The notes beneath the pieces are model-generated. The model saw nothing but the letters and a program-made list of their open reading frames with translations. It was not told where the DNA came from and did not search any database. Made by a program: the position numbers and the translations under genes. 64,000 nucleotides of DNA from Cellvibrio polysaccharolyticus (lineage in GTDB: Bacteria; Pseudomonadota; Gammaproteobacteria; Pseudomonadales; Cellvibrionaceae): positions 3,804,501-3,868,500 of the forward strand of contig NZ_PRDL01000001.1 of NCBI RefSeq assembly GCF_015182315.1, in the 5' to 3' direction. Of the stretch, positions 17,475 to 27,051 are shown piece by piece. Positions within the stretch are counted from its first letter, which is position 1; the number at the start of each line of letters is the position of its first letter.

Positions 17475-17978
17475 GTGTCAGCCACTGACAGTGCAAACGG
17501 GCAAATCCACCTGCTGTACACCAACCACCACTCCTGGCTGTATTGCTGGCTACAGCGCAAACTGGGCAATGCCAGTGATGCTGCCGACCTTGCCCAGGAT
17601 ACCTTTGTGCGCCTGATTGGGCGCCGTGCTGCGCTGCGTGCCGGTGACGAGTCCCGCGCCCTGCTCACCCACATTGCCAAGGGACTGGTGATTGATCATT
17701 GGCGACGCCAGGACGTGGAGCGCGCCTGGCGGGAAACGCTGGCGCATCTGCCGGAGCCGGAAGTGCCCTCCCCCGAGACAGCCGCACTGGTACTGGAAAG
17801 CCTGTATCTCATCGAAGCCATGTTGCGCAATTTGCCGGTGCGCACCCGCCGGATTTTTTTGCTGGCACAGCTGGATGGCCTTACCTACCCGCAGATTGCC
17901 AAACAGACCGGCTGTTCACTGATTACCGTAAAGCGACATATGCGCAGTGCCTTCCTTGCCTGCCTCACCCTGGAGTGA
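17475..17978 (+). CDS. FecI-like ECF sigma factor
   Basis: A 167-residue extracytoplasmic-function sigma factor. Region 2 is seen in DAADLAQDTFVRLI and KGLVIDHWRRQ, and region 4 in LDGLTYPQIAKQTGCSLITVKRHM. Together with the following FecR-like gene and the STN-domain receptor it forms a cell-surface signalling system. A ferric ligand bound outside triggers the receptor, FecR passes the signal, and this sigma factor transcribes the receptor operon. The start is GTG with GGAGG six bases upstream. A Fur-like site precedes it. Confidence 0.92.
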   Translation: MSATDSANGQIHLLYTNHHSWLYCWLQRKLGNASDAADLAQDTFVRLIGRRAALRAGDESRALLTHIAKGLVIDHWRRQDVERAWRETLAHLPEPEVPSPETAALVLESLYLIEAMLRNLPVRTRRIFLLAQLDGLTYPQIAKQTGCSLITVKRHMRSAFLACLTLE

Positions 17979-17981
17979 ACA

Positions 17982-18941
17982 ATGACCCGGCGCTTGTCTG
18001 ACAACAGTGATCTGGCCATCCTTCAGGAAGCCGCGGATTGGCTGGTTGCCCTGCAGTCCGGAGATGCCGACCTGCAGGCACTGGCAGAATGGCGACAGCG
18101 CAGCAGTATTCATGAAGCCGCCTGGCAACGGGCAGAGAAAATTCTCGACAGCTTCCGGCAACTCCCACCCCGAGCGGCATCGAGCGCTTTGGAACGGCTG
18201 GAAAACCCGGGCCGGCGACGCACGCTGCGCAACCTGTCACTACTGGCTTTGCTGGCGCCAGTAACCTGGTTGGGCTGGCGCTATGCGCCCTGGCAGGAAT
18301 GGCGGGCCGATTTTCGTACCGGGGTTGGAGAGCAAAAAACGGTCGAGCTGGCCGACGGAACCCGGCTGGTATTGAATACCGCCAGCGCCGTGAATGTAAG
18401 ATTTACCGCCAGCGAGCGACGGCTTGTTTTAATAGGTGGCGAGATATTGATCACCACCGGCCATGACAGTGGCCAGCAACCGCGCCCCTTTATTGTGCAA
18501 ACCGCACAGGGCGACGTTCGCCCGGTCGGCACCCGGTTCAGTCTTTACCAGCAAAGCACAACCCTCACCCGGCTGGCCGTATTTGAGGGCGCGGTAGACA
18601 TCTACCCGCACCAGGCAGAGCAATCTGCCCGCCTGCAAGCAGGCGAACAGGCATTGTTTTCAATGCACACCCTGCAAACGGTCATGCCGGTAGACAACCA
18701 CACCGCCGCCTGGGAACAAGGGATGTTGCTCGCACGCGACATGCCGCTGGGTGTATTGGTGGCAGAGCTTTCGCGCTACCACCCCGGCCTGCTGCATTAC
18801 GACCCGGCTATTGCCGGGTTGGTCGTATCCGGCGCGTTTTCCTTGCAAGACATTCCCGGCAGCCTGACATTGCTGGAGCAAAGTTTGCCGGTAGATGTGC
18901 AAACCCTGGGGCCTTACTGGATTCGCCTGCATCCGCGCTAA
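17982..18941 (+). CDS. FecR-like anti-sigma / sigma regulator
   Basis: A 319-residue inner-membrane regulator. The N-terminal cytoplasmic DUF4880-type segment (AADWLVALQSGDADLQALAEWRQ) binds the sigma factor. One transmembrane helix lies near residues 83-100 (LSLLALLAPVTWLGWRY). The periplasmic FecR domain follows (TVELADGTRLVLNTASAVNV; AQGDVRPVGTRFSLY; AVFEGAVDIYP), and its C-terminal end contacts the receptor's STN domain. It starts three bases after the sigma factor stop, so the two are co-expressed. Confidence 0.92.
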   Translation: MTRRLSDNSDLAILQEAADWLVALQSGDADLQALAEWRQRSSIHEAAWQRAEKILDSFRQLPPRAASSALERLENPGRRRTLRNLSLLALLAPVTWLGWRYAPWQEWRADFRTGVGEQKTVELADGTRLVLNTASAVNVRFTASERRLVLIGGEILITTGHDSGQQPRPFIVQTAQGDVRPVGTRFSLYQQSTTLTRLAVFEGAVDIYPHQAEQSARLQAGEQALFSMHTLQTVMPVDNHTAAWEQGMLLARDMPLGVLVAELSRYHPGLLHYDPAIAGLVVSGAFSLQDIPGSLTLLEQSLPVDVQTLGPYWIRLHPR

Positions 18942-19052
18942 AAAAATTATTTTCGGTGATACCTTTTTTCCGCTCGTTCGGTATAGCGGTTGAATGCGTG
19001 CACAAGACACGCCCGCACACCCCCAACCACACCGAGCAAAAGGTACACACAC

Positions 19053-21521
19053 ATGGTATTCAGGCACCCGGGTTTCCTGCTGTTTGCCCGCGCAAAAAGC
19101 GTCAAATCCCTGTTACTCCGGCAGCGCCGTTCGGCGCCAGGCTTCAAACGTGGCCAGCTGGCGTTCGTTATCAGCTGTGTCCTTGTCGGCATCCCGGCTG
19201 CCACCTTGCTGCCCGCCCCGGTACTGGCCAATGAGGTCAGCTACCCGAGCGGCCAGCGCGATTACCATATTCCCGCAGGCAAATTGAGTGATGTACTGGC
19301 GCAGTTTGCGGCCACAGCTGGCATCCCTTTATCGTTTGATCCGGCGCCATTATCAGACGTTCGCAGCTCCGGCTTGCAAGGGCAATACAGCGTGCAACAG
19401 GGCTTTGACCGGTTGCTGGCCGACAGCGGTTATGTGCCGGTGAATGCCGGCAATGGTTATGCCCTGCGTCCGCAAGGTGCGGCACCGCGCCTGGCAGCCG
19501 TCAATATCAGCGCAACGCTCTACGGCGCCAAGGACACCAACTCACTGAATAACTCCAGCGCCTCGGTCGGCATTGTCACCGCCGAGGATATTGCCAAGGG
19601 GCAGATACGCAGTTTCCGCGAAGCCTTCCGGCAACTGGCCAATGTCAACGATAACGCCTACGCCGACAGCGGCTTTGTGATTCGGGGGCTAAGTTCGGAA
19701 GGTTTTGTTCCCGCCGGCCAGCCTATTTCCTCACTGTATATCGACGGAATTTTGCAATCGCGGGATGCCACACGGCGCGGAGCCAAAGGGCTTTGGGATG
19801 TGGAACAGGTTGAAGTCTATCGCGGCCCGCAATCCACCTTGAGCGGACGTGCGGCGATGGGCGGCGCTATTTATATCAAATCGAAAGACCCGGTGGCGCA
19901 ACAGCAAGCCGAAGTGTCGCTGACCGGCGGTTCGCGAAATCTGCTGAACACCGCATTGATGGTCAACACCCCGATCAGCGAGCAACTGGCGATTCGCATT
20001 GCCGGCGAGTTTGAACGTCAGGACGCGCCGGTGAACTACCCCACCTTCCAGCAATACAAGCGCATTGATGACCTGGATACCGATGAGTATTACAACCTGC
20101 GCGGCAAGGCGCTGATCACCCCCACTGCACTACCGGATACCGCCATCTTGCTGAGCCACTCCTACGCCAGCGACCGCCCCAACCAGCGCATTATCGGCAC
20201 CGGTGACGGCTTCGGCATGAAAGACCGCCGCGGCGACTGGAACATTCCCGAGTATGTGGAAATCCGCTCGATTCGCGTCAACAACACCGGCCTGGACATT
20301 ACCCACGAATTTTCTCCCGCGCTGCGCTTTACCTCCCTCACCGGGGTCAACCGCTCCACCACCGAGCGCCCCTCGGTGAACGAGGGAACGCCCGGGGAAA
20401 TTAATAAAATCGCCGGTGAAATTAAAAACCAATTGCTCACCCAGGAATTTCGCCTGAACTATGAAGCGGGTGATTTCCGCTGGGTGGCCGGGGTGTTCGC
20501 CAGCCGCGAGAAATACGACAACTGGGTAGATACCACGCTGATGAATTTGCGTAACCAGCGCGGTGATACCGGCCAGAAAAGTACCAACCTCGCCGTCTTT
20601 GGTGAAGTCACCTGGGAATTTCAACCGACCTGGAAAGCGACCCTGGGCGGCCGCCTGGATGATGCCGAAACCGAAGCCTGGGGGCTTAGCCTGCGCAGAC
20701 AACCGCTCACCGCTGACCCGATCGTAATAGCCGATTACCGGGTCAAATTTGATGAATCCAACTTTGTTCCCAAAGTCGGCTTATCGAAAGATTTGAGTGA
20801 ATATCATGTTGCCGGTATCACTTACTCCCAGGGGTTCCGTGCCGGCCACCATGGTTTGAACCCTTCCACCGGGCAGTACTACACCTACGATCCGGAAAGC
20901 GCCGACAGCTATGAGCTGTTTTACAAAGGCCAATTACCCGACCAGGGCGTACAGCTGAACGTTAATATTTTCCTCACCGAATTCAACGACCAGCAGGTAG
21001 AGATGCGGTTGCGCCCCGAAGATCCTTTCTACCGGGAAGTAACCAACGCAGCCTCTTCGCGCACCTGGGGTGTGGAGGTGGAGTCCCGCTGGCAAGTATC
21101 AGCACCGCTCTCGCTGTTCTCGTCACTCGGCTATCTCAACAGCGAGTTTCTGGACTTCAGCCACTTTCAGTATGGCGACCTGACCGGCAAACCCTTCCCG
21201 GATGCGCCGGAATGGAGCTTGTCGCTGGGTGGCGAGTATCTGTTCAGCAACGGCTTCCATATTAGTGCCGATGCCAAATACACCGCCAGCCGTTTGGCCA
21301 GCTTCGGTGTACCACCCCAGGAAAAACTGGACGCTTACATTATTGCCAACCTGCAAGCCGGCTACCGCACAGCGCGCTGGGAAATCAGCGCCTTTGCAGA
21401 AAACCTGTTCAATGAAGACTACTACCTGACCTACGATGAAAACGGTGGTGGTGCCGGTATTCATTACGGCAACCCGGGTGACGAGCGGAATGTCGGCGTT
21501 AATGTCAAAGTGATGTTCTGA
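19053..21521 (+). CDS. TonB-dependent receptor with N-terminal STN signalling domain
   Basis: An outer-membrane ferric-ligand receptor of about 822 residues from the ATG at 19053 (a longer start at 18990 is possible). After an unusually long basic N-terminus comes a hydrophobic signal segment (LAFVISCVLVGIPAATLLP) ending near VLANE. The STN domain follows (YHIPAGKLSDVLAQFAATAG), then the plug (SSLYIDGIL, VEVYRGPQSTLSGRAAMGGAIYI), then a 22-strand barrel ending in the C-terminal aromatic signature VNVKVMF. The STN domain shows that it signals through the FecI/FecR pair upstream. The ligand cannot be read from sequence; no siderophore biosynthesis genes are present. Confidence 0.92.
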   Translation: MVFRHPGFLLFARAKSVKSLLLRQRRSAPGFKRGQLAFVISCVLVGIPAATLLPAPVLANEVSYPSGQRDYHIPAGKLSDVLAQFAATAGIPLSFDPAPLSDVRSSGLQGQYSVQQGFDRLLADSGYVPVNAGNGYALRPQGAAPRLAAVNISATLYGAKDTNSLNNSSASVGIVTAEDIAKGQIRSFREAFRQLANVNDNAYADSGFVIRGLSSEGFVPAGQPISSLYIDGILQSRDATRRGAKGLWDVEQVEVYRGPQSTLSGRAAMGGAIYIKSKDPVAQQQAEVSLTGGSRNLLNTALMVNTPISEQLAIRIAGEFERQDAPVNYPTFQQYKRIDDLDTDEYYNLRGKALITPTALPDTAILLSHSYASDRPNQRIIGTGDGFGMKDRRGDWNIPEYVEIRSIRVNNTGLDITHEFSPALRFTSLTGVNRSTTERPSVNEGTPGEINKIAGEIKNQLLTQEFRLNYEAGDFRWVAGVFASREKYDNWVDTTLMNLRNQRGDTGQKSTNLAVFGEVTWEFQPTWKATLGGRLDDAETEAWGLSLRRQPLTADPIVIADYRVKFDESNFVPKVGLSKDLSEYHVAGITYSQGFRAGHHGLNPSTGQYYTYDPESADSYELFYKGQLPDQGVQLNVNIFLTEFNDQQVEMRLRPEDPFYREVTNAASSRTWGVEVESRWQVSAPLSLFSSLGYLNSEFLDFSHFQYGDLTGKPFPDAPEWSLSLGGEYLFSNGFHISADAKYTASRLASFGVPPQEKLDAYIIANLQAGYRTARWEISAFAENLFNEDYYLTYDENGGGAGIHYGNPGDERNVGVNVKVMF

Positions 21522-21529
21522 GTCCGGCT

Positions 21530-21793
21530 ATGAATCATCTGTCGTTACGACTGTTGGCCGCCCTTGTGGGCGGCTATGCACTCGCCAACCTGCTTCCCCT
21601 TGCGCTTACTCTGTGGCTGCCGCTGACGCGAATCAGCAATACCGTCACGGCGCTATTACTCAGCTTCGCCGTCTATGTTGCTGCAATTCTCTGGGCATTC
21701 GCAGCGCCGAATGGCTGGCGGGCGCTGGCCGGTATGTTATGGATTGGCATTCCCGCGGCGTTGCTGATTGCGGTACGGGAGCTGATATTTTGA
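21530..21793 (+). CDS. Small membrane protein, DUF3649-like
   Basis: An 87-residue protein of three hydrophobic helices (LLAALVGGYALANLLPLALTL; VTALLLSFAVYVAAILWAF; AGMLWIGIPAALLIAVREL). Size, topology and position directly before a PepSY membrane protein fit DUF3649 proteins of iron-uptake operons. It starts eight bases after the receptor stop, and its own stop overlaps the next start (TTGA). Its role is probably auxiliary to iron release or reduction in the inner membrane, an inference from context. Confidence 0.68.
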   Translation: MNHLSLRLLAALVGGYALANLLPLALTLWLPLTRISNTVTALLLSFAVYVAAILWAFAAPNGWRALAGMLWIGIPAALLIAVRELIF

Positions 21794-23373
21794 AAAACAG
21801 TTTTCGTCAAAGTATGTCCTGGCTGCACACCTGGACCGGGCTTATATTCGGCAGCTTGCTGTACTTTATTTTTCTCACCGGCACGCCGGGTTATTTCGAT
21901 ATTGAAATTGACCGCTGGATGCAACCCGAATTGCCCCCGGCCACACGCAGCGGAACGCTCGACGCCACCTCGGCGGCCCTGCATTTTCTCAACCGCCAGG
22001 CGGCGGATGCCAACCAATGGTATATCGAACTGCCAACCCACCGGGATACCCCTTATCTGGATGTGGCCTGGCGAGCGGACGGCCCCTGGCAAGACCAATT
22101 GCTGAGCGTCAGCGATGGCACGCCACTGGTCACCCCCAGAGCAACCGGTGGCGGCCAGCTGCTGTACCGCATGCACTGGCGGTTGCATTATTTACCTTCG
22201 CTACCCGCAACCCTGCTGGTCGGCTTTGCCACCCTGGTGATGCTGATCGGGTTGGTCACCGGCATTATTGTGCACAAAAAAATCTTTGCTGATTTCTTCA
22301 CCTTTCGCCCCGGCAAAGGCCAGCGCTCGTGGCTGGATGCGCATAATATTTCCGGGGTGATGGCACTCCCCTTTCACCTGATGATTACCTATTCCGGCCT
22401 GCTGTTTTTCGCCACCACCCTGATGCCATTCATCATTCATGCGCATTACGGTGAAGATGAAGGCGGCATCAATGGCTTTTACGAGGACTTTTTACAGCAG
22501 AGCGAAATGCCGGCGCGCAGCGGGCAACCTCAGCCATTAACCAACCTTGCACCCTTGCTGGAACAGGCAGAAGCGCGCTGGGGCGAAGGTAATATCCGCT
22601 CTATCGTGGTGTACTTGCCAGGCGATGCCAACGCAGAAGTTCACCTTGGCCAACTGGCCAATAGCCCTTTGCGCAGCAATGAATCGCTGCGTTTTTCCGG
22701 CACCAGCGGTGAGTTACTGGAATGGCAGCCAGCGAGCCGTTTTTATACCCAGGCTGTTTCGGAAGTGTTTCTCGGATTGCATGAAGGCCTGTTCGCCGGG
22801 CCGGTATTACGCTGGCTTTATTTTGGTTCCGGGTTGCTGGGCAGCGCCATGATTGCTACCGGGCTGGTGCTGTGGACTCGCAAACGCCAGCAAAAACTGG
22901 CACGAAAAGGCAGCGCCGACCACCACCGTGGATTGCACCTGGTAGAACACCTGAATGTGGGCATTATTCTCGGCTTGCCCTGTGCCATCGCCCTCTACTT
23001 CTGGGCCAATCGTTTGCTGCCGGTCGGCTTCGCTGGCAGGGCAGATTGGGAGGCGCACATCCTGTTTATCAGCTGGGCGGCCTTGCTGCTGCACCCGTTT
23101 GTACGTCCGCTACCGCGGGCCTGGATAGAGCAAACATGGCTGGCAGCTGCCGCCTTCGGTTTATTACCGCTGCTCAATGCCCTGACTACCGACCAACACT
23201 TGCTTTATGCATTGCCTGCAGGTGACCTTGCCATGGCCGGTTTTGACCTGACCGCGCTGGCGAGCGGTGGCGGTTTTGCCCTGCTGGCAATTTACCTTTC
23301 CCGAAAGGCAGCTTGCAAAGCCGCTCTGCTGCAAAATCCCACCCCGGACACCCGGTTGCGGGGTTTACCCTGA
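21790..23373 (+). CDS. PepSY-associated membrane protein (iron-uptake reductase type)
   Basis: A 527-residue inner-membrane protein with the PepSY-TM layout: first helix near MSWLHTWTGLIFGSLLYFIF, a periplasmic domain, further helices (TLLVGFATLVMLIGLVTGII; GVMALPFHLMITYSGLLFF), and more at the C-terminus. Histidines in HTWTG, MHWRLHY and LPFHLMITYSG are typical heme ligands of this family, which is linked to reduction of ferric siderophores. The start is the TTG at 21790, overlapping the preceding stop, with GGGAG eight bases upstream. An ATG at 21814 is the alternative. Confidence 0.85.
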   Translation: MKNSFRQSMSWLHTWTGLIFGSLLYFIFLTGTPGYFDIEIDRWMQPELPPATRSGTLDATSAALHFLNRQAADANQWYIELPTHRDTPYLDVAWRADGPWQDQLLSVSDGTPLVTPRATGGGQLLYRMHWRLHYLPSLPATLLVGFATLVMLIGLVTGIIVHKKIFADFFTFRPGKGQRSWLDAHNISGVMALPFHLMITYSGLLFFATTLMPFIIHAHYGEDEGGINGFYEDFLQQSEMPARSGQPQPLTNLAPLLEQAEARWGEGNIRSIVVYLPGDANAEVHLGQLANSPLRSNESLRFSGTSGELLEWQPASRFYTQAVSEVFLGLHEGLFAGPVLRWLYFGSGLLGSAMIATGLVLWTRKRQQKLARKGSADHHRGLHLVEHLNVGIILGLPCAIALYFWANRLLPVGFAGRADWEAHILFISWAALLLHPFVRPLPRAWIEQTWLAAAAFGLLPLLNALTTDQHLLYALPAGDLAMAGFDLTALASGGGFALLAIYLSRKAACKAALLQNPTPDTRLRGLP

Positions 23374-23648
23374 TGCTGCTGTTGCTGATTTTTCTTCTGT
23401 GTTCTCTGGGTTTTATGGCGCTGGCAGCCGCGATGGAACGCCATCAGCGGCAACTGGGCATTACTCCCGTTAACGCATCTGCCAGCCACCTGTGGCGGTG
23501 CGCCGGGATTGGCTGCCTCGCCCTGGCACTGGCGTTGAGCATGTGGCGAGATGGCTGGGCCGTGGGCATGGTTGTCTGGACCGGGGCATTGACGCTGGCA
23601 GGAATGGTTACCGCACTGTTATTAACCTGGCGCAGCAATGCCGGGTAG
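23373..23648 (+). CDS. Small membrane protein, DUF3325-like
   Basis: A 91-residue protein starting in the overlap TGATG with the PepSY gene stop. It has three hydrophobic helices (LLLLIFLLCSLGFMALAAAM; CAGIGCLALALALSM; VVWTGALTLAGMVTALLLTW) and the MERHQRQLG segment after the first helix. DUF3325 proteins of this size and topology end similar iron-uptake operons. It is the last gene of the fecI-to-DUF3325 operon. Function unknown. Confidence 0.68.
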   Translation: MLLLLIFLLCSLGFMALAAAMERHQRQLGITPVNASASHLWRCAGIGCLALALALSMWRDGWAVGMVVWTGALTLAGMVTALLLTWRSNAG

Positions 23649-23837
23649 GCAGGTGCAGCGTCACGGTTTTCCCGGAAAACCGGCCACTCCCTTCATTTAC
23701 CGGTGCATGCCATGTATCATCCCTGTCCTGTCAAACCGGAGCCAGATTCCGGGGGCAACCTCTGAAAACAGCGCCAAAGAGCCTGTGAAAACGAGCACTA
23801 CCGTTTTTCCCACCTTGTTGACTAGAGAGTATCAACC

Positions 23838-24476
23838 ATGAAAATCGCATTAATGAACGAATTCAGCCAGGCGTCCAAAAACGCGATCGTGTTGCAGCAG
23901 TTGCAGGAAGTCGCTGCCGAGAAGCAACACAGCGTGTTTAACGTAGGCATGAGCGATGACAACGATCATTACCTCACCTACATTCACCTGGGCGTTATTG
24001 CCAGCTTGTTGCTGAACTCCAAAGCGGTCGATTTTGTTGTCAGTGGTTGTGGTACCGGCCAGGGCGCAATGATGTCCCTGAACGCACACCCGGGCGTATT
24101 CTGCGGTTACTGCATCGAGCCTACCGACGCTTACCTGTTCGCCCAGGTCAATAACGGTAACGCGCTGGCACTGCCCTTCGCCAAAGGTTTTGGTTGGGGT
24201 GCCGAGCTGAACATTCGCACCATTTTCGAAAAAGCCTTCACCGGCGTGCGCGGCCAGGGTTACCCGTCAGAGCGTCGTGAATCCCAGGTGCGTAACGCCG
24301 GCATTCTCACCCAGGTTAAAGAAGCCACTGCCAAAAACTATCTGGATGGTTTGCGTGCGATAGATCCGGAAATTGTAAAAACCGCCGTTTCCGGTGAGCG
24401 CTTCCAGGCCTGTTTCTTTGAAAACAGCCAGGACGCCAGCATCACCGCCTTTGTTAAAGAAGTTCTGGGCAAGTAA
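23838..24476 (+). CDS. RpiB/LacA/LacB family sugar-phosphate isomerase
   Basis: A 212-residue protein. The N-terminal half carries the RpiB/LacAB fold (MKIALMNEFSQASKN, VDFVVSGCGTGQGAMMSLN), with the cysteine of SGCGTGQG corresponding to the catalytic position. The C-terminal half is longer than in RpiB, and the phosphate-contact region GYPSERRESQVRNAG differs, so the substrate is probably not ribose 5-phosphate. Relatives occur in clusters for uronate or other sugar metabolism, but no such cluster surrounds it here. It has its own transcription unit with a hairpin after the stop. Confidence 0.75.
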   Translation: MKIALMNEFSQASKNAIVLQQLQEVAAEKQHSVFNVGMSDDNDHYLTYIHLGVIASLLLNSKAVDFVVSGCGTGQGAMMSLNAHPGVFCGYCIEPTDAYLFAQVNNGNALALPFAKGFGWGAELNIRTIFEKAFTGVRGQGYPSERRESQVRNAGILTQVKEATAKNYLDGLRAIDPEIVKTAVSGERFQACFFENSQDASITAFVKEVLGK

Positions 24477-24485
24477 GCCTTGTTG

Positions 24486-24506
24486 CTGCCGGTTCCACCG
24501 GCAGCA
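24486..24506 (+). terminator. Possible terminator after the RpiB-family gene
   Basis: GCTGCCGG / CCGGCAGC forms a perfect eight-pair stem with a five-base loop ten bases after the stop. The T-run (CTTTTTG) starts about ten bases beyond the stem, so efficiency is uncertain. Confidence 0.45.
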
Positions 24507-24672
24507 TCCCCCGCTTTTTGTATTTTCTTCGCCTTCGGTTATTTTCCCGCACACCATCGACTATTCTTCGCTATTCAGGCTTCGCCAACCTCGTCCCGGC
24601 CCGTTAAGCCATCGCTTTTGGCAAATCTGTTGAAGTGTTAAGCTCGCGCCCATTCTGTGAGGATTTTCTGTT

Positions 24673-26043
24673 ATGCATATTCATATTCTGGGGATCTGCG
24701 GCACCTTTATGGGTAGCCTGGCGCAACTGGCCAAAGCACTCGGCCATCGGGTAACCGGCAGCGATACCAACGTTTATCCGCCCATGAGCACCCAGCTCGA
24801 ACAAGCCGGTATTGAATTGATGCAGGGCTTTGCCCCGGCGCATTTGCAACCGGCACCGGACCTGGTGGTTATTGGCAATGCCATGAGCCGTGGCAACCCG
24901 GCGGTGGAATATGTGCTCGACAATAATATTCCCTACACCTCCGGCCCGCAGTGGCTGCGCGATCATGTATTACCTGGTCGCTGGGTATTGGCCGTTGCCG
25001 GTACGCACGGCAAAACCTCCACCGCGAGTATGCTGGCCTGGATTCTCGACTACGCCGGTATGGCGCCGGGTTATTTGATCGGCGGCGTTACCCGCAATTT
25101 TCCCACCTCGGCGCGCCTTGGCGATACGCCGTTTTTCGTGGTGGAAGCCGATGAATACGACAGTGCCTTTTTCGACAAGCGCTCCAAGTTTGTTCACTAC
25201 CAGCCGCGCACGCTGATTCTCAACAACCTCGAATTTGACCACGCCGACATCTTCCCCGACCTGGCGGCGATTCAACGCCAGTTCCACCATCTGGTGCGCA
25301 CGGTGCCGGGCAATGGTCTGATAGTCGCACCCGCCAATGACGAAGCGCTGCAGCAAGTGCTCGACCAGGGTTGCTGGACGCCCACACAGCGCTTTGGTGT
25401 GCAGGATGACAGCGGCGAGTGGGTGGCAGAATTATTAAGTGCCGATGGCTCATCCTTCCGGGTGCTGCACAACGGCGAACCGGCAGCCACGGTGCACTGG
25501 CAACAAACCGGCCACCACAACGTCAGTAACGGGCTGGCGGCGATGATTGCCGCGCGTCATGTGGGTGTAACGCCATCGATAACCGCTGATGCACTGGCCG
25601 CCTTTGAAGGCGTAAAACGGCGCATGGAATGCCTCGCCGATGTGCACGGCATTCGCGTTTACGATGATTTTGCCCACCACCCCACCGCCATCAAAACCAC
25701 GCTCGCCGGGCTGCGCGCCAAAGTGGGCGGCGAAAAAATTATCGCCATCATCGAACCCCGCTCCAACACCATGCGCATGGGTGTACACAAAGACAACCTC
25801 GGCCTCGCGTGTACCGATGCCGATGCGGTGCTCTGGTTTCAACCGGCCAATGTTGACTGGGCGCTGGACGATGTGGTCAACCACAGCCCGGTGCCATCGA
25901 AACTGCTGCGCGACCTGGATGAACTGATTCACTGCGCCCTGGCGCTGGCCGAAGGCCCAACGCATATGGTGATCATGAGCAACGGCGGTTTTGGTGGTGT
26001 GCATCAAAAACTGATTCATCAGCTGCAAGTGCATTCACTCTAA
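24673..26043 (+). CDS. mpl: UDP-N-acetylmuramate:L-Ala-gamma-D-Glu-meso-DAP ligase
   Basis: Murein-recycling ligase that rejoins the tripeptide from old cell wall to UDP-MurNAc. The 456-residue protein has the Mur ligase layout: N-terminal Rossmann motif HILGICGTFMGSLAQLAK, ATP loop AGTHGKTSTASM, the VEADEYDSAFFDKRSKF block typical of Mpl, YDDFAHHPTAIKTTL and IIEPRSNTMRMG. GAGGA precedes the ATG. It is followed by ubiX in the same direction, separated by 17 bases. Confidence 0.95.
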   Translation: MHIHILGICGTFMGSLAQLAKALGHRVTGSDTNVYPPMSTQLEQAGIELMQGFAPAHLQPAPDLVVIGNAMSRGNPAVEYVLDNNIPYTSGPQWLRDHVLPGRWVLAVAGTHGKTSTASMLAWILDYAGMAPGYLIGGVTRNFPTSARLGDTPFFVVEADEYDSAFFDKRSKFVHYQPRTLILNNLEFDHADIFPDLAAIQRQFHHLVRTVPGNGLIVAPANDEALQQVLDQGCWTPTQRFGVQDDSGEWVAELLSADGSSFRVLHNGEPAATVHWQQTGHHNVSNGLAAMIAARHVGVTPSITADALAAFEGVKRRMECLADVHGIRVYDDFAHHPTAIKTTLAGLRAKVGGEKIIAIIEPRSNTMRMGVHKDNLGLACTDADAVLWFQPANVDWALDDVVNHSPVPSKLLRDLDELIHCALALAEGPTHMVIMSNGGFGGVHQKLIHQLQVHSL

Positions 26044-26060
26044 TGACCGGGAGACAAGCA

Positions 26061-26672
26061 ATGCGTGACATTCGCACCATCACTCTGGCGATGACCGGCG
26101 CTTCCGGCGCGCAATACGGTTTGCGCCTGCTGCAATGTTTACTGGCGGCAGATTACCGGGTGTATTTACTGCTTTCTTCTGCCGCCGAAGTGGTGATTCG
26201 CACCGAGACCGATCTGGATTTGCCCGACACCCTCGAAGCGCAGCAAGCCATGTTATGCCAGCGCTACAGCGCATCGGATGAACAGCTGCAATTGTTTGGC
26301 CGCGATGACTGGTTCTCACCGGTCGCCTCCGGCTCCAGCTCGCCCTCGGCAATGGTGATATGCCCGGCCAGCGGCGGTTCGCTGTCTGCCATTGCGCACG
26401 GCGCCAGCAACAACCTGATTGAACGCGCCGCCGATGTTGCGCTGAAAGAGCGCCGCAAATTAATTGTGGTGCCACGAGAAACGCCTTATTCAGCCATTCA
26501 CCTGGAAAATATGCTCAAGTTGACGCAAATGGGCGCTATCGTATTACCGGCCAGCCCCGGCTTTTATATGCAGCCACAAACCATTGAAGAGCTGGTCGAT
26601 TTTGTAGTGGCCCGCATTCTTGATCAACTGGGTGTAGAACAGGATTTGCTCCCCCGCTGGGGCGAAGATTAA
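26061..26672 (+). CDS. ubiX: Flavin prenyltransferase UbiX
   Basis: Makes prenylated FMN, the cofactor of the UbiD decarboxylase in ubiquinone synthesis. The 203-residue flavoprotein shows LAMTGASGAQYGLRLL, the CPASGGSLSAIAHGASNNLI loop and RRKLIVVPRETPYSAIHLENML, which holds the prenyl and flavin phosphate contacts. The ATG at 26061 follows GGGAG by seven bases; an ATG at 26043 overlapping the mpl stop is less likely. A second ubiquinone gene, coq7, lies at 3.9 kb but is not linked. Confidence 0.94.
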   Translation: MRDIRTITLAMTGASGAQYGLRLLQCLLAADYRVYLLLSSAAEVVIRTETDLDLPDTLEAQQAMLCQRYSASDEQLQLFGRDDWFSPVASGSSSPSAMVICPASGGSLSAIAHGASNNLIERAADVALKERRKLIVVPRETPYSAIHLENMLKLTQMGAIVLPASPGFYMQPQTIEELVDFVVARILDQLGVEQDLLPRWGED

Positions 26673-26726
26673 TAACCGCGCCAGCCATTACTTTTTTATT
26701 TTTTAACGGATCCTCGATAAACCAAC

Positions 26727-27026
26727 ATGACCAACGCTGATTTGCAAACACAATTGTTACAGGAAACTGCACAAATTCCCTGGCGGGAACTGCAACGTTT
26801 TTTCGCCGCCGGCCAGGCCATTGCCGTGGATACTTCGCTGGATTTGCTGGACGTTGCCCACACCCTCGCGCAGGACGATGCCATTTGTCTGAAAGCCTGG
26901 ATGGAAGCCGGCAAGGTTGATGTGGTAAGCGACCAGCAAGCCGCACAATGGTTTGAGCAGGATGCACTGGTATGGGCGGTGGTGATCAAGCCCTGGGTAT
27001 TGGTACAACAACGTCAAACCCATTGA
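26727..27026 (+). CDS. DUF2288 family protein
   Basis: A 99-residue cytoplasmic protein. The segments IPWRELQRFFAAGQAIAV, LDLLDVAHTLAQDD and LVWAVVIKPWVLVQQR match the small DUF2288 family of gammaproteobacteria, whose function is unknown. The ribosome-binding site is poor. It lies in a row with ubiX and the next membrane-protein gene and may be co-transcribed with them. Confidence 0.7.
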   Translation: MTNADLQTQLLQETAQIPWRELQRFFAAGQAIAVDTSLDLLDVAHTLAQDDAICLKAWMEAGKVDVVSDQQAAQWFEQDALVWAVVIKPWVLVQQRQTH

Positions 27027-27051
27027 CTGTTTTTTTGCTACGGAAACTTCT

